This document shows, piece by piece, positions 17,216 to 25,903 of a stretch of DNA of 64,000 nt. Within the stretch, counting starts at the first letter, position 1. Each line of letters begins with the position of its first letter. The notes beneath the pieces were generated by a model. That model did no database searches. It had not been told where the DNA came from and saw nothing but the letters and a program-made list of their open reading frames with translations. This DNA is from Paraburkholderia edwinii (lineage in GTDB: Bacteria; Pseudomonadota; Gammaproteobacteria; Burkholderiales; Burkholderiaceae): contig NZ_CP080096.1 in assembly GCF_019428685.1 (NCBI RefSeq), positions 1,488,001-1,552,000 on the forward strand, written 5' to 3'. The position numbers and the translations under genes are program-made.

Positions 17216-18010
17216 ATGACACGCGTGCTTCTGGTTGATGACGATGTAAATCTGCGCGAGGCGCTCGAATCGGCAATGACCGCGGCGGGTCACGACGTGA
17301 CGGTCGCAAACAATGGTCTCGAAGCGCTGACGACCGCGGTAACGGCTTCGCCGCAAGTAATCGTGACGGATGTGAATATGCCGGTGCTCGAAGGCCCGGA
17401 CATGGTCCGGATGTTGCGGGCGATTCCGCGTCTTTCACGTGTGCCGGTCATTCTGATGTCGGGTGTCGATACCCAGGCGGATATTCCGGTCGAGCGTCAT
17501 TTGAGAAAGCCGTTTGACCCGACGGCGTTGGTCGATTCGGTGTCTCGCGTCGCGGCAGGCGTTGTGAATGCCCCAGCAACGGAGAAAAAAAATCGCACGT
17601 GCGAAGGCGTTGCCGCGCGCGAGCAAATAGATGATGCGCAGGAGGATTACGGGCAGGAATCCGCCGCGGCGGACGGCGTGTCGAGATACATTCGTCGCGG
17701 CCTCGAACTGGTCTATGAACAGCAAGCGCGCATGCAGACGCTGCGCAGGCTCGGCGCCGACGTGGATCTCGCCGAACAGTTGCACGAGGCGCTGGTTTCG
17801 AGCGTCGCCGCATTGTCGGAGATCGATAGGTCAGGCGGCGTCATGCCGCTGCTCGCGTCGCTGCACGAATCGCCGCAGTACGGACCGCATCCAGCCGGCA
17901 ACCGGATGGAGTCGTGTGTGCGCGAATGCTCGCGCATGCATGCGCTCGGCTACTTCCTCGAGCACGCGAAGCGGGTCACGTCAGTTTCGCCTGCGCGGAA
18001 GAGGTGCTAA
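17216..18010 (+). CDS. Orphan response regulator with an unassigned C-terminal region
   Basis: A 264-residue protein. Residues 1-120 form a CheY-like receiver: acidic pocket DDD at 8-10, phospho-acceptor Asp52 in VTDVNMP, and the conserved Lys in HLRKPF. Residues from about 120 to 264 contain no recognisable helix-turn-helix, GGDEF or other output domain. They are helical-looking with a Cys/Met-rich tail segment. There is no histidine kinase beside it. The ATG at 17216 has GGGAGGGAGCC upstream. It is followed closely by the DUF2946 gene. Confidence 0.82.
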   Translation: MTRVLLVDDDVNLREALESAMTAAGHDVTVANNGLEALTTAVTASPQVIVTDVNMPVLEGPDMVRMLRAIPRLSRVPVILMSGVDTQADIPVERHLRKPFDPTALVDSVSRVAAGVVNAPATEKKNRTCEGVAAREQIDDAQEDYGQESAAADGVSRYIRRGLELVYEQQARMQTLRRLGADVDLAEQLHEALVSSVAALSEIDRSGGVMPLLASLHESPQYGPHPAGNRMESCVRECSRMHALGYFLEHAKRVTSVSPARKRC

Positions 18011-18038
18011 ACTCGCACCGCTTATCCGCTTCGACACC

Positions 18039-18422
18039 ATGATCCCTCGCGCACATAAACGGCTTACCGCATGGCTTGGCATTTTCGCCATGTGCCTTGT
18101 CGTGTTCGTGCCGCTTGTGAGTCAACTGGCCATGGCGGCGCATGCGAACGAGCCCAATGCGGCGCTCTGTTCCGCGTTCGACACGAGTGTCGATCATTCG
18201 CAAGCGCATTCGATGAGCGGCGACTCGCTCGCCGCCTGCGCTTACTGCGATCTGCTGGCGAATCATGTTGCCGTGACCGCGGTGCCGCCCGTCATGCCGG
18301 TGCTGATCCTGCTGATCGCCATCGCAGCGGCGCCCGTGCTGTCCACGCGTTTCACGCCGCTTGGCGCATTTCCCTCGGGCCGTCCACGCGCCCCTCCTGC
18401 TTCCCTCGCATCGAGCCTGTAA
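18039..18422 (+). CDS. DUF2946 family protein
   Basis: A 127-residue exported or membrane-anchored small protein. It has an N-terminal hydrophobic segment (12-33), the family motif CAYCDLLANH (Cys67, Cys70, His76) and a second hydrophobic segment near 80-100. DUF2946 genes are often found next to TonB-dependent receptors and are suspected of metal, notably copper, handling. The Cys/His motif supports metal binding, but this is not proven. It lies 28 bases after the response regulator and 123 bases before the receptor. Confidence 0.8.
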   Translation: MIPRAHKRLTAWLGIFAMCLVVFVPLVSQLAMAAHANEPNAALCSAFDTSVDHSQAHSMSGDSLAACAYCDLLANHVAVTAVPPVMPVLILLIAIAAAPVLSTRFTPLGAFPSGRPRAPPASLASSL

Positions 18423-18545
18423 AAGAATCGCGGCGCTTTGGCCTTTAAAGCTTTAGAAGCTTTTAGGCCTTTGAAGCGTGCATCGCGACCCTGCCGCGCC
18501 TTTATCCGGGAATGCGGCCAGCTTTGCTTTGAGGGGAAGTTTCAC

Positions 18546-21059
18546 ATGTCCAATCCGCATCTTGCGGGCGTGGCGCGCAGCGCGCCGCGTGTGCCTGCTC
18601 GCGTGCTGTGGCTGTTTGCCGCAGCGGGTCTGAGCCTGGCGAATGGCGTCGCTGTCGCGGCGAGTGGTGATATCAATGCGGACACCCATGCGTCCGCACC
18701 TGCATCGGCTTCAGCCGAAGCTGCTGCGGCATCGGCAGAGGCCGCGGCCAATGAAGACCCATCCACGTCCGACGAAAACACCGCAGCCGGCAAATCCGGC
18801 GACAACACGAAGTCCTTGCCGGCCGTCCAGATCACGGGCTCGCGCTCGTACGCGGAAAAGAACCAGCTGCCGCAGACCACCGAAAGCATCACCGCGAAGC
18901 AGGTCAGCGAGACGATCAATGCGACGGACGCGTCCGACGCACTGAAATACATGCCCGACGTGCTCGTGCGCAAGCGCTATATCGGCGACACGAACGCGCC
19001 GATGTCCACGCGCACGACCGGCATCAACGCGAGCGCGCGCAGCCTGATCTATGCGGACGGCGTGTTGCTCAGCACGCTGATCAACAACAATAACCAGAAC
19101 GGCTCGCCGCAGTGGTTCATGGTGTCGCCGCAGCAGATCGAACGCGTCGACGTGCTGTACGGGCCGTTTGCCGCGCAATTCCCCGGCAACTCGTATGGCG
19201 CCGTGACCGAAATCACGACACGCATGCCGAAGCAGTTCGAAGCGAGCGTCGACGTGCTCGGTTCGATCCAGCACTTCGGCCTCTACAACACGCACGAAAA
19301 CGAGCCGGCGCAGCAGTACAGCGCGACGCTCGGAGACAGGGCCGGCAAGTTGTCGTGGTTCCTCACGGCGAGCCACCTCGATAGCTTCAGCCAGCCGATC
19401 ACGATCGGCGAGGTCACGCAGTCGACCACGCGCGCGGCCGCCAACCTGCCCGTTGTGACCGGCGCGATTGCCGACCGGAACCGCACCGGGCAACCGGTGC
19501 AGGTGATCGGCGCGGGCAACTTCGTCCATACGATTCAGGACAACGCGACGCTCAAGCTCGCCTACGATTTCACGCCGACCTTGAGCGCGACGTACGCGCT
19601 CGGCTACTGGCAGAACAGTCAGAAGGCGCGCGCGCAGACCTATCTGCAGACCGCGAACGGCACGCCGTTTTACGGCGCGACCACCGGCAATGTGAATATC
19701 GGCGGCTATTCATACAGCGCGGCGACGATCGCGGGGCAGTTCACCGCGAACAACGTCGAGCAGGAACACCTGATGCAAAGCCTGACCCTCGATAGCCACA
19801 CGAACGGGCCGTTCGACTGGCAACTGGTGGTCAGCAACTTCTATTACCTGCAGGACCTGAGCGGTCTATCCACCGGCGTTTATCCGGCCGCGCTGGCGGG
19901 CGGTCCGGGACGGACGACCGATATGGGCGGCACGGGCTGGACCACGGTGGACCTGAAAGGCACGTGGCGGCCGCAAGGCGTTGCCGGCGCGAATATCGCG
20001 AGCTTCGGCGCGCATTTCGATCAGTTCAAGCTCGTGAGCCCCACGTACAACACATCGAGTTGGGCTTCCGAGGGCGAGGACGGCTCGCTGTTCAGCAACT
20101 CGCTCGGCAAGACGCAGACGTTCGCGTTGTGGGCGCAGGACGTCTGGCGTATTTCGCCTTCGCTGCAGGCCACGCTCGGCGGGCGCTACGAGATGTGGCG
20201 CGCCTATGACGGCTTTAACTTCGCGACCGGCAGCAATGGCATCGGCGTGTCGATCAACCAGCCGGGTCTCGATCGCAATGCCTTTTCACCGAAGGCATCG
20301 CTGCGCTGGGATCTTTCGGATATCTGGTCGATTACCGGTTCGTTCGGCAAGGCCGTGCGTTTCCCGACCGTCGGCGAGCTCTATCAGACCGTGCAGACCG
20401 GTTCGACCTTCGTGCAGGCGAACCCGTTTCTGAAGCCCGAAAGCGTGCTGTCCGGCGAGCTCGCGCTCGAGCGCGATGTTAGCGACGGCAAGCTGCGCCT
20501 GTCTGTGTTCGACGAATATGTGTCGAATGCGCTGATCTCGCAGACGTCGACGGTGCCCGGTTTCGCGACGCCGGTGTCGGTCACGCAGAACGTCGGCCGG
20601 ACGCGCGAGACGGGTGCTGAAATCGCGGGGACGCAGGACAATGTGCTGATCAAGGGCCTCACGCTGTCCGGCAACCTCACGTACGTGAACGCGCGCATTC
20701 TGGAGGACGACGGTTTTGTGTCGGCCACGGGCAGTACCGCGGTCGGCAAGCAGGTGCCCTACGTGCCGACGTGGCGCGCCACGCTGGCGGCGACCTATCG
20801 GCCTGATAACCGATGGGCGTATACGCTGGCCGCGCGGTACAGCACGCGGCTTTTTGCGACCGTCGATAACAGCGACAGCAATCCGGCCACGTATCAGGGT
20901 TTCCAGAGCTTCTTCGTGATGGATGCGCGCGTGCATCTGCAAGTCGACAAGCACTGGGGCGCGGCGCTCGGCGTCGACAATCTGAATAACCGCAAGTACT
21001 ACCTGTTCCATCCGTTTCCGCAGCGCACGTTCTACGCGGAGCTGAAATACGATCTTTGA
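18546..21059 (+). CDS. TonB-dependent outer-membrane receptor
   Basis: An 837-residue receptor. It has a signal peptide (about 1-39), an Ala/Ser-rich spacer, a plug domain from LPAVQITGSRSYAEKNQLPQ through MVSPQQIERVDVLYGPFAAQFPGNSYGAVTEITTR, and a long beta-barrel ending KYYLFHPFPQRTFYAELKYDL. It uses TonB energy to import a scarce ligand. Association with DUF2946 suggests a metal or metal complex, possibly copper, but the barrel itself does not identify the ligand. GAGGGGAAG precedes the ATG at 18546; the frame is open further upstream without a better start. Confidence 0.92.
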   Translation: MSNPHLAGVARSAPRVPARVLWLFAAAGLSLANGVAVAASGDINADTHASAPASASAEAAAASAEAAANEDPSTSDENTAAGKSGDNTKSLPAVQITGSRSYAEKNQLPQTTESITAKQVSETINATDASDALKYMPDVLVRKRYIGDTNAPMSTRTTGINASARSLIYADGVLLSTLINNNNQNGSPQWFMVSPQQIERVDVLYGPFAAQFPGNSYGAVTEITTRMPKQFEASVDVLGSIQHFGLYNTHENEPAQQYSATLGDRAGKLSWFLTASHLDSFSQPITIGEVTQSTTRAAANLPVVTGAIADRNRTGQPVQVIGAGNFVHTIQDNATLKLAYDFTPTLSATYALGYWQNSQKARAQTYLQTANGTPFYGATTGNVNIGGYSYSAATIAGQFTANNVEQEHLMQSLTLDSHTNGPFDWQLVVSNFYYLQDLSGLSTGVYPAALAGGPGRTTDMGGTGWTTVDLKGTWRPQGVAGANIASFGAHFDQFKLVSPTYNTSSWASEGEDGSLFSNSLGKTQTFALWAQDVWRISPSLQATLGGRYEMWRAYDGFNFATGSNGIGVSINQPGLDRNAFSPKASLRWDLSDIWSITGSFGKAVRFPTVGELYQTVQTGSTFVQANPFLKPESVLSGELALERDVSDGKLRLSVFDEYVSNALISQTSTVPGFATPVSVTQNVGRTRETGAEIAGTQDNVLIKGLTLSGNLTYVNARILEDDGFVSATGSTAVGKQVPYVPTWRATLAATYRPDNRWAYTLAARYSTRLFATVDNSDSNPATYQGFQSFFVMDARVHLQVDKHWGAALGVDNLNNRKYYLFHPFPQRTFYAELKYDL

Positions 21060-21114
21060 TGTTAGACGGCGGTGACCAGAATGGGCGGCGGCTGTCGTGC
21101 AAGGCCGCAAGACG

Positions 21115-22854
21115 CTACCGCGCGGCCGCCAGATAACTGTGAATCTGCGCGACGACCGCCGCGCCTTCGCCGACTGCCGACGCCACACGCTTCGTCGACC
21201 CCGAGCGCACATCGCCGATCGAGAACACCCCTTCGACGCTCGTTTGCAACGGCATCGACGGCACGCCGGCTTCGGCCAGATCGGTGCCGGTCAGCACGAA
21301 GCCGTTGCTATCGCGTAGCACACCGCATTGGCTCAACCAGCTCGTATTCGGCTGCGCGCCGATAAACACGAATAGATGATGCGTGGTCATGCTGCCTTCG
21401 ATGCCGCCTGCGCCGCGGTAATGCACGCGCTCGAGACGCGCGCCGCCTTCGAGCGCGGTCAGCTCGATACGCGTGTGCACGGTCACGTTCGGCAACGACG
21501 TCACGCGCTCGGCCAGATAGTGCGACATGCTCTTCGCGAGACTCGCGCCGCGGATAAACACATGAATGTGCTCGGCATGCGCGGCGAGAAAGACGATCGC
21601 CTGGCCAGCCGAATTGCCGCCGCCTACCAGCAGCACGGGTTCCTTGCGGCACAGCCTCGCTTCGATCGGCGTGGCCCAGTAATAGACGCCACTGCGCTCG
21701 AAGCGCCCGAGGTCATCGACGGCGGGGCGCCGGTATTCGGCGCCGCTTGCGATGACGACGGTGCGCGCCGTGATGCGGCGGCCGTCCGCCAGTTCGACGA
21801 CGGGCGGCTGCCTGTCGCAATGCAAGGCCGTGACTTCGCACGGAATGCCGATGTGCGCGCCGAACTTCTGCGCCTGGAAAAAGGCGCGATCCGCGAGCGC
21901 CTGGCCCGTGATGCCGGTTGGAAAGCCCAGATAGTTCTCGATGCGCGAACTCGTGCCCGCCTGGCCACCGGGGGCGCGACAGTCGAGTGCGGCAACCGAA
22001 AGTCCTTCGGAAGCCGCATACACGGCCGCCGCGAGCCCGGCCGGTCCGGCGCCGATAATGGCGACGTCGTAGACGTGCGTCGGATCGAACTCCGGAATCA
22101 GGCCCAGACACGAGGCGAGCTGGCCTTCATCGGGGTTGCGCAACACGGCGCCGTTCGGGCACACGACGAGCGGAAAATCGTCGGGCTGAGGCGTCAGGCG
22201 CTCCAGCAGCGCGATGGCTTCGGCGTCCTGAGCGGCATCGAGCGTCAAATTCGGAAATGCGTTGCGTCGCAGGAAGTTCTGCAACGCGAGCAGTCGCGCA
22301 TCGCTCGACGAGCCGACCAGCACGACGCCGTGGCCGCGCTCGATCACGAGCATGCGCCGCAGGATCAGCGCGCGCATGATTTTTTCGCCGATGTCGGCCT
22401 CGCTGATCATCATGTTGCTGAGACCGTCGGTTCGCAGCAGGACCGCCTCGACGTCCTCGATCACATGCGCGTCGACGACGGCGGGCTTGTTCGATAGCTG
22501 CGTCACGTCCGACGTGAAATCGCCGCGATGCGTATAGGTATGAATAATCCGCTCGTGCCCGAGGCCATCGCGGCCGACAATCCGCACCTTGCCCGCAAGC
22601 AGAACGAACATACCGGGGCACAGGCTGCCCGCACGATAGAGCAGTTCGCCTTTGCTAAAGCGGGAAAGGCTACCGAAGCGGCGCACGCGTTCCACTTCCG
22701 CCTCGGCGAGCACCGGAAACATTTGCGCGAAGCGCGGATGGGCAACGACCGACGGGTCTTCGACGATCGATTGATCGTCGAGTCCGGCCGCGTCGTCGAC
22801 CGGCTGGTCGGGGTTGAAAGCACTGCCTGGTGTCGAGCTTGACTCGTTGCTCAT
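21115..22854 (-). CDS. cNMP-binding-domain / thioredoxin-reductase-like FAD oxidoreductase
   Basis: A 579-residue fusion. Residues about 40-160 are a cyclic-nucleotide-binding fold (FSKGELLYRAGSLCPGMFVLLAGKVRIVGRD). A short thioredoxin-like linker region follows (about 185-250). Residues 265-579 are a thioredoxin-reductase-type flavoprotein (DVAIIGAGPAGLAAAVYAASEG; second nucleotide loop LLVGGGNSAGQA; FAD tail GVFSIGDVRSGSTKRVASAVGEGA). The redox CxxC normally found between the nucleotide loops is absent; that region reads VYYWATPIEARLC. It is divergent from the Ohr/OsmC gene, suggesting a shared oxidative-stress theme. Confidence 0.88.
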   Translation of the reverse strand: MSNESSSTPGSAFNPDQPVDDAAGLDDQSIVEDPSVVAHPRFAQMFPVLAEAEVERVRRFGSLSRFSKGELLYRAGSLCPGMFVLLAGKVRIVGRDGLGHERIIHTYTHRGDFTSDVTQLSNKPAVVDAHVIEDVEAVLLRTDGLSNMMISEADIGEKIMRALILRRMLVIERGHGVVLVGSSSDARLLALQNFLRRNAFPNLTLDAAQDAEAIALLERLTPQPDDFPLVVCPNGAVLRNPDEGQLASCLGLIPEFDPTHVYDVAIIGAGPAGLAAAVYAASEGLSVAALDCRAPGGQAGTSSRIENYLGFPTGITGQALADRAFFQAQKFGAHIGIPCEVTALHCDRQPPVVELADGRRITARTVVIASGAEYRRPAVDDLGRFERSGVYYWATPIEARLCRKEPVLLVGGGNSAGQAIVFLAAHAEHIHVFIRGASLAKSMSHYLAERVTSLPNVTVHTRIELTALEGGARLERVHYRGAGGIEGSMTTHHLFVFIGAQPNTSWLSQCGVLRDSNGFVLTGTDLAEAGVPSMPLQTSVEGVFSIGDVRSGSTKRVASAVGEGAAVVAQIHSYLAAAR

Positions 22855-23090
22855 CGCGAATCGTCCTCCGGCGGCGAGTCGGCGCCGCTATTGATAGGAG
22901 CACTAGGGGGCACTGAATGGGCACTGTATGGACACGGCGCGGGCGCTGAATGGGCACTGCGGCGCCCTCGCTGGTTTTCAGCTTGCCTTCAAGAGCGTAG
23001 ACGAATTGATGCGGTGCAGGCGGAAATTCACGCTGGCGCTTGCTGGGCGGGGCACGACCCGTCATGGCTATGGATCTTTACGAACGATTA

Positions 23091-23104
23091 AATCGCATGC
23101 GATT
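23091..23104. promoter_or_regulatory. Perfect 14-bp palindrome, candidate OhrR/MarR operator 1
   Basis: AATCGCATGCGATT reads identically on both strands. It lies about 92-105 bases upstream of the Ohr/OsmC start. Confidence 0.65.
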
Positions 23105-23146
23105 GACTTTTCGCCGCGTGTCGACCATTATTCCGTTCGCGCAATT

Positions 23147-23162
23147 AGATCGCATGCGACTT
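23147..23162. promoter_or_regulatory. Candidate OhrR/MarR operator 2
   Basis: AGATCGCATGCGACTT, with a perfect 10-base core TCGCATGCGA shared with operator 1. It lies 34-49 bases upstream of the Ohr/OsmC start. Confidence 0.65.
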
Positions 23163-23195
23163 AAAAGCCTGAAACCTGTCTCCAAGGAGTTGACC

Positions 23196-23642
23196 ATGAG
23201 CAAGATCGAAACTGTCCTGACCACCGGCAAGACCCACACGACCGTTCACCACGACAGCGCATCGCGCAGCCGGGAAGAGCGCCTCGACATCAAGCTGACG
23301 GCGCCGCGTAATCGCGCACTGCCCGAATATGCGTTCCCCGCCATTCAGGCGCATCCGACGGCGGAGCAGCTGTTTGCGGGCGCGTGGTCGGCCTGTCTGA
23401 TTTCGGCGATCGGTCTCGCGGCGAAGGAGAAAGACGTGGCGCTGCCGCATGATCTCGCGCTCGATATCGAAGTCGATCTCGGCAAAACCGGCAATGCGTA
23501 CTTCCTGCAAGCGCGCATCGATGTCAGCTTGCCCGGCATCGCACGCGATGTTGCCGAGGCCATCGTGCATGCCGCCGATGAAATGTGTCCGTATTCGAAG
23601 GCGACGCGCGGCAATATCGACGTGGCGATCAACGTGATCTGA
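23196..23642 (+). CDS. Ohr/OsmC-family organic hydroperoxide reductase
   Basis: A 148-residue thiol peroxidase that reduces organic hydroperoxides. The two redox cysteines are present: Cys67 in LFAGAWSACLIS and Cys131 in HAADEMCPYSKATRGN, which is the Ohr-type arrangement. AAGGAG lies 8 bases before the ATG; an in-frame upstream start at 23040 runs through the operators and is rejected. Two palindromes upstream suggest peroxide-responsive MarR/OhrR control. A strong terminator follows. Confidence 0.93.
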   Translation: MSKIETVLTTGKTHTTVHHDSASRSREERLDIKLTAPRNRALPEYAFPAIQAHPTAEQLFAGAWSACLISAIGLAAKEKDVALPHDLALDIEVDLGKTGNAYFLQARIDVSLPGIARDVAEAIVHAADEMCPYSKATRGNIDVAINVI

Positions 23643-23677
23643 CGCGAAGCGCTGGCCGCTAGCCGAATGACGCGAGG

Positions 23678-23712
23678 CGCGCGCTGGAACAAGGCGCGCG
23701 CTTTTCTTTTTA
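23678..23712. terminator. Rho-independent terminator after ohr
   Basis: An 8-base GC stem (GCGCGCGC at 23678-23685 and 23695-23702) followed on the plus strand by TTTTCTTTTT. It separates the convergent ohr and marR genes. Confidence 0.85.
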
Positions 23713-24189
23713 CGCTCGCGGCGCGTCTTCGTTTGCTCCGACAAACGCGTCGGCGAACTCATCGGAATAGAGTTCGGCGAGCGCGACGCGCAGCGCTGCC
23801 GCGCGCTTTGCACCGTAGACCTCTTCGAAGCGGCCCTGTGCTTTGCGCCATAGGCGGTTTGCCTGCGTCAGTTTTGCTTTGCCTTCCGCGGTGAGCTCGA
23901 CGCGCTTGCTGCGGCCGTCGACTTCATCCGGAACCTGCACCAGAAGACCGGCGCGCTCGAGCGGCTTGATATTGCGCGCAAGCGCCGAACGGTCCAGCAC
24001 CATGGCGTACGCGAGCTCGCTCATCGTCGGACTGTGCGCGCGGTCGATGTGCACCAGCATTGACCGCTGCGACACGTTGAGCCCGCATGGCAGCAGGAAC
24101 GCGTCGTAGAGCTGGCTGATGCGCCGCGTTGCCTTGCGCAGCGCGGCGTTATTGCAGACAAGCGGATCTTTTGGAACGGACGGCGGCAC
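23710..24189 (-). CDS. MarR-family transcriptional regulator
   Basis: A 159-residue winged-helix regulator. The DNA-binding core reads LNVSQRSMLVHIDRAHSPTMSELAYAMVLDRSALARNIKPLERAGLLVQVPDEVDGRSKRVELTAEGK, the standard MarR helix-turn-helix plus beta-wing. GTG at 24189 is preferred: AAGGAG lies 8 bases before it, while longer in-frame starts lack any such site and add an atypical N-terminus. It is divergent from the MATE exporter and convergent with ohr, so both are candidate targets. An inverted repeat in the divergent region is the probable binding site. Confidence 0.88.
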   Translation of the reverse strand: MPPSVPKDPLVCNNAALRKATRRISQLYDAFLLPCGLNVSQRSMLVHIDRAHSPTMSELAYAMVLDRSALARNIKPLERAGLLVQVPDEVDGRSKRVELTAEGKAKLTQANRLWRKAQGRFEEVYGAKRAAALRVALAELYSDEFADAFVGANEDAPRA

Positions 24190-24311
24190 AGGCTTGGCTC
24201 CTTGCAGGCAGACGCGATGCACAACGATGGCGCACGTGCGCTGCCGATTTGATTCATGCGACTCGCGATTCATGTGACTCGCGGCAAGTGTACTGCAGCT
24301 TGACCGATATC

Positions 24312-24356
24312 GGCATATGCAAGTAAATTGCGATGATCGATTTGCTTGCATATGCC
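24312..24356. promoter_or_regulatory. Long inverted repeat in the marR/MATE divergent promoter
   Basis: Arms GGCATATGCAAG (24312-24323) and CTTGCATATGCC (24345-24356) are perfect complements. Including flanks, 16 of 17 bases match. Each arm also contains the 8-base palindrome GCATATGC, so it can be read as two MarR operators in opposite orientation. The right arm overlaps the predicted start of the exporter. Confidence 0.7.
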
Positions 24357-25827
24357 AATACTTTTTCGTGAGTTGTCATCCTTGAGCAGCCATTCCACTT
24401 CGCCTGGCGCGCCGCGCGCCGATAATCCACGCCTGCGTTCGATGCTCGCTGCGCCGATCGCGCCGACGCTGATTCGCATGGCGTGGCCGAACATGCTGAT
24501 GATGCTCGCGCAATCCTCGACGGGCCTCGTCGAAACCTGGTTTCTCGCGAAGCTCGGCACCAACGTGCTCGCGGGCGTTGCCGTCGTTGTGCCGGTGCTG
24601 ATGCTGATGCAGAACATGTCGCAGGGCGCGATGGGCGGTGGTATTTCGTCGGCGGTTGCGCGTGCGCTCGGCGCGGGGGATGCATCGCTTGTCGACCGGT
24701 TGCCGCGTCATGCGGTCGCAATGAATGCGGCGCTCGGCATCGTGTTTTCAGCCGTGCTCGTATCGATTGCGCGGCCGCTGTTTGCGTTGCTCGGCGCGCG
24801 CGGCGCCGCGCTCGATGCAGCCACCACCTATGGCCATGTGCTCTTCGCGGGTCTCGTGTTCATGTGGATCATGAATGCGCTCGCCAGCGTGATTCGCGGC
24901 ACCGGCAACATGATGGTGCCGGGCGTGGTGATCTGCGGCGGCGCCGTGCTGCTGATTCCGTTGTCGCCATGCCTGATTTTCGGCATCGGTCCGGCTCCGC
25001 GCCTCGGCGTGGCCGGAGGGGCATATGCGCTCGTCGCTTATTACGCGGCGGGCACGGCGATTCTCGCGTGGTACTGCGTGAGCGGCCGCAACGCGGCGCG
25101 TTTGATGCGCGGTTCGTTCGAATGGGCGACGCTACGCAATATCCTGACCGTCGGCGGTCTTGCATGCGTGAACCCGATTCTCACCAATGCGCTGATTGCG
25201 GCGACGACCGCAGCCGTCGGTGCGCATGCGGGGACCGCCGCGCTTGCCGGTTACGCGACCGGCGCGCGCCTCGAATATCTGCTGATGCCGATCGCGTTCG
25301 GTCTTGGCGCGCCGATGGTCGCGCTGGTCGGTGCGAATATCGGCGCCGGCCAGATAGACCGCGCACGCAATATCGCGCTGACGGGCGGCATGATTGCGTT
25401 TGCGATCTCGGAAGCCATCGGTGTCGCGGCGGCGCTCTGGCCGCACGCGTGGCTGCGTCTGTTCGGCGGGGACGAGCGTCTGCTCGAGACCGGCACGCTG
25501 TATCTGCACATCGTCGGCCCGTTCTACGGATTCTTTGCGCTTGGGTTTTCGCTGTACTTCGCGTCGCAGGGCGCCGGCCGGCTCGTGTGGCCGTTGACGG
25601 CCGGCGCTCTGCGGCTTGCGCTGTTTGCGGGCGTGGGCTCGCTGGTGCTCGCGATCACATCGTCGCTGACGGTGTTCTTCGCGATCGGCGCGTGCGCGAT
25701 GACGCTTTACGGCGCATGCGTGACATGGTCCGTTGCGTCGGGACGCTGGTTACCGCCACGCATGCGTCCCGCACGAGGAGCGCCGGCCACGATCGGCAGC
25801 GCGGGGGAGGGGGAAGAAATTCGATGA
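24352..25827 (+). CDS. MATE-family efflux transporter
   Basis: About 491 residues with twelve hydrophobic segments and the duplicated MATE layout (first half from PIAPTLIRMAWPNMLMMLAQSSTGLVETWFLAKLG; second half from GGLACVNPILTNALIAATTAAVGAHAGTAALAGYATGARLEYLLMPIAFGLG). These are Na+- or H+-coupled exporters of cationic drugs and metabolites. The exact start is uncertain: ATG 24352 has no clear ribosome-binding site and lies in the operator, so a leaderless or later start is possible. The adjacent MarR gene is the likely repressor. Confidence 0.88.
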   Translation: MPILFRELSSLSSHSTSPGAPRADNPRLRSMLAAPIAPTLIRMAWPNMLMMLAQSSTGLVETWFLAKLGTNVLAGVAVVVPVLMLMQNMSQGAMGGGISSAVARALGAGDASLVDRLPRHAVAMNAALGIVFSAVLVSIARPLFALLGARGAALDAATTYGHVLFAGLVFMWIMNALASVIRGTGNMMVPGVVICGGAVLLIPLSPCLIFGIGPAPRLGVAGGAYALVAYYAAGTAILAWYCVSGRNAARLMRGSFEWATLRNILTVGGLACVNPILTNALIAATTAAVGAHAGTAALAGYATGARLEYLLMPIAFGLGAPMVALVGANIGAGQIDRARNIALTGGMIAFAISEAIGVAAALWPHAWLRLFGGDERLLETGTLYLHIVGPFYGFFALGFSLYFASQGAGRLVWPLTAGALRLALFAGVGSLVLAITSSLTVFFAIGACAMTLYGACVTWSVASGRWLPPRMRPARGAPATIGSAGEGEEIR

Positions 25828-25858
25828 AGCGACAACGCGCACATAGTGTGAGCATCGG

Positions 25859-25878
25859 GTCGCGGCACTTGCCGCGAC
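25859..25878. terminator. Hairpin between converging MATE and PRISE genes
   Basis: GTCGCGGCA and TGCCGCGAC form a perfect short stem-loop. There is no clear T-run, so it may be a bidirectional or Rho-assisted terminator. Confidence 0.5.
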
Positions 25879-25903
25879 ACACACGTACCGCGCGATTGCA
25901 TCG

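Larger units (their letters stand above)
22855..23195. other. Divergent promoter region between the reductase and ohr genes
   Basis: No gene. It contains a 14-base direct repeat CTGAATGGGCACTG at 22913-22926 and 22946-22959, and two palindromes at 23091-23104 and 23147-23162 nearer the ohr gene. Confidence 0.6.
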
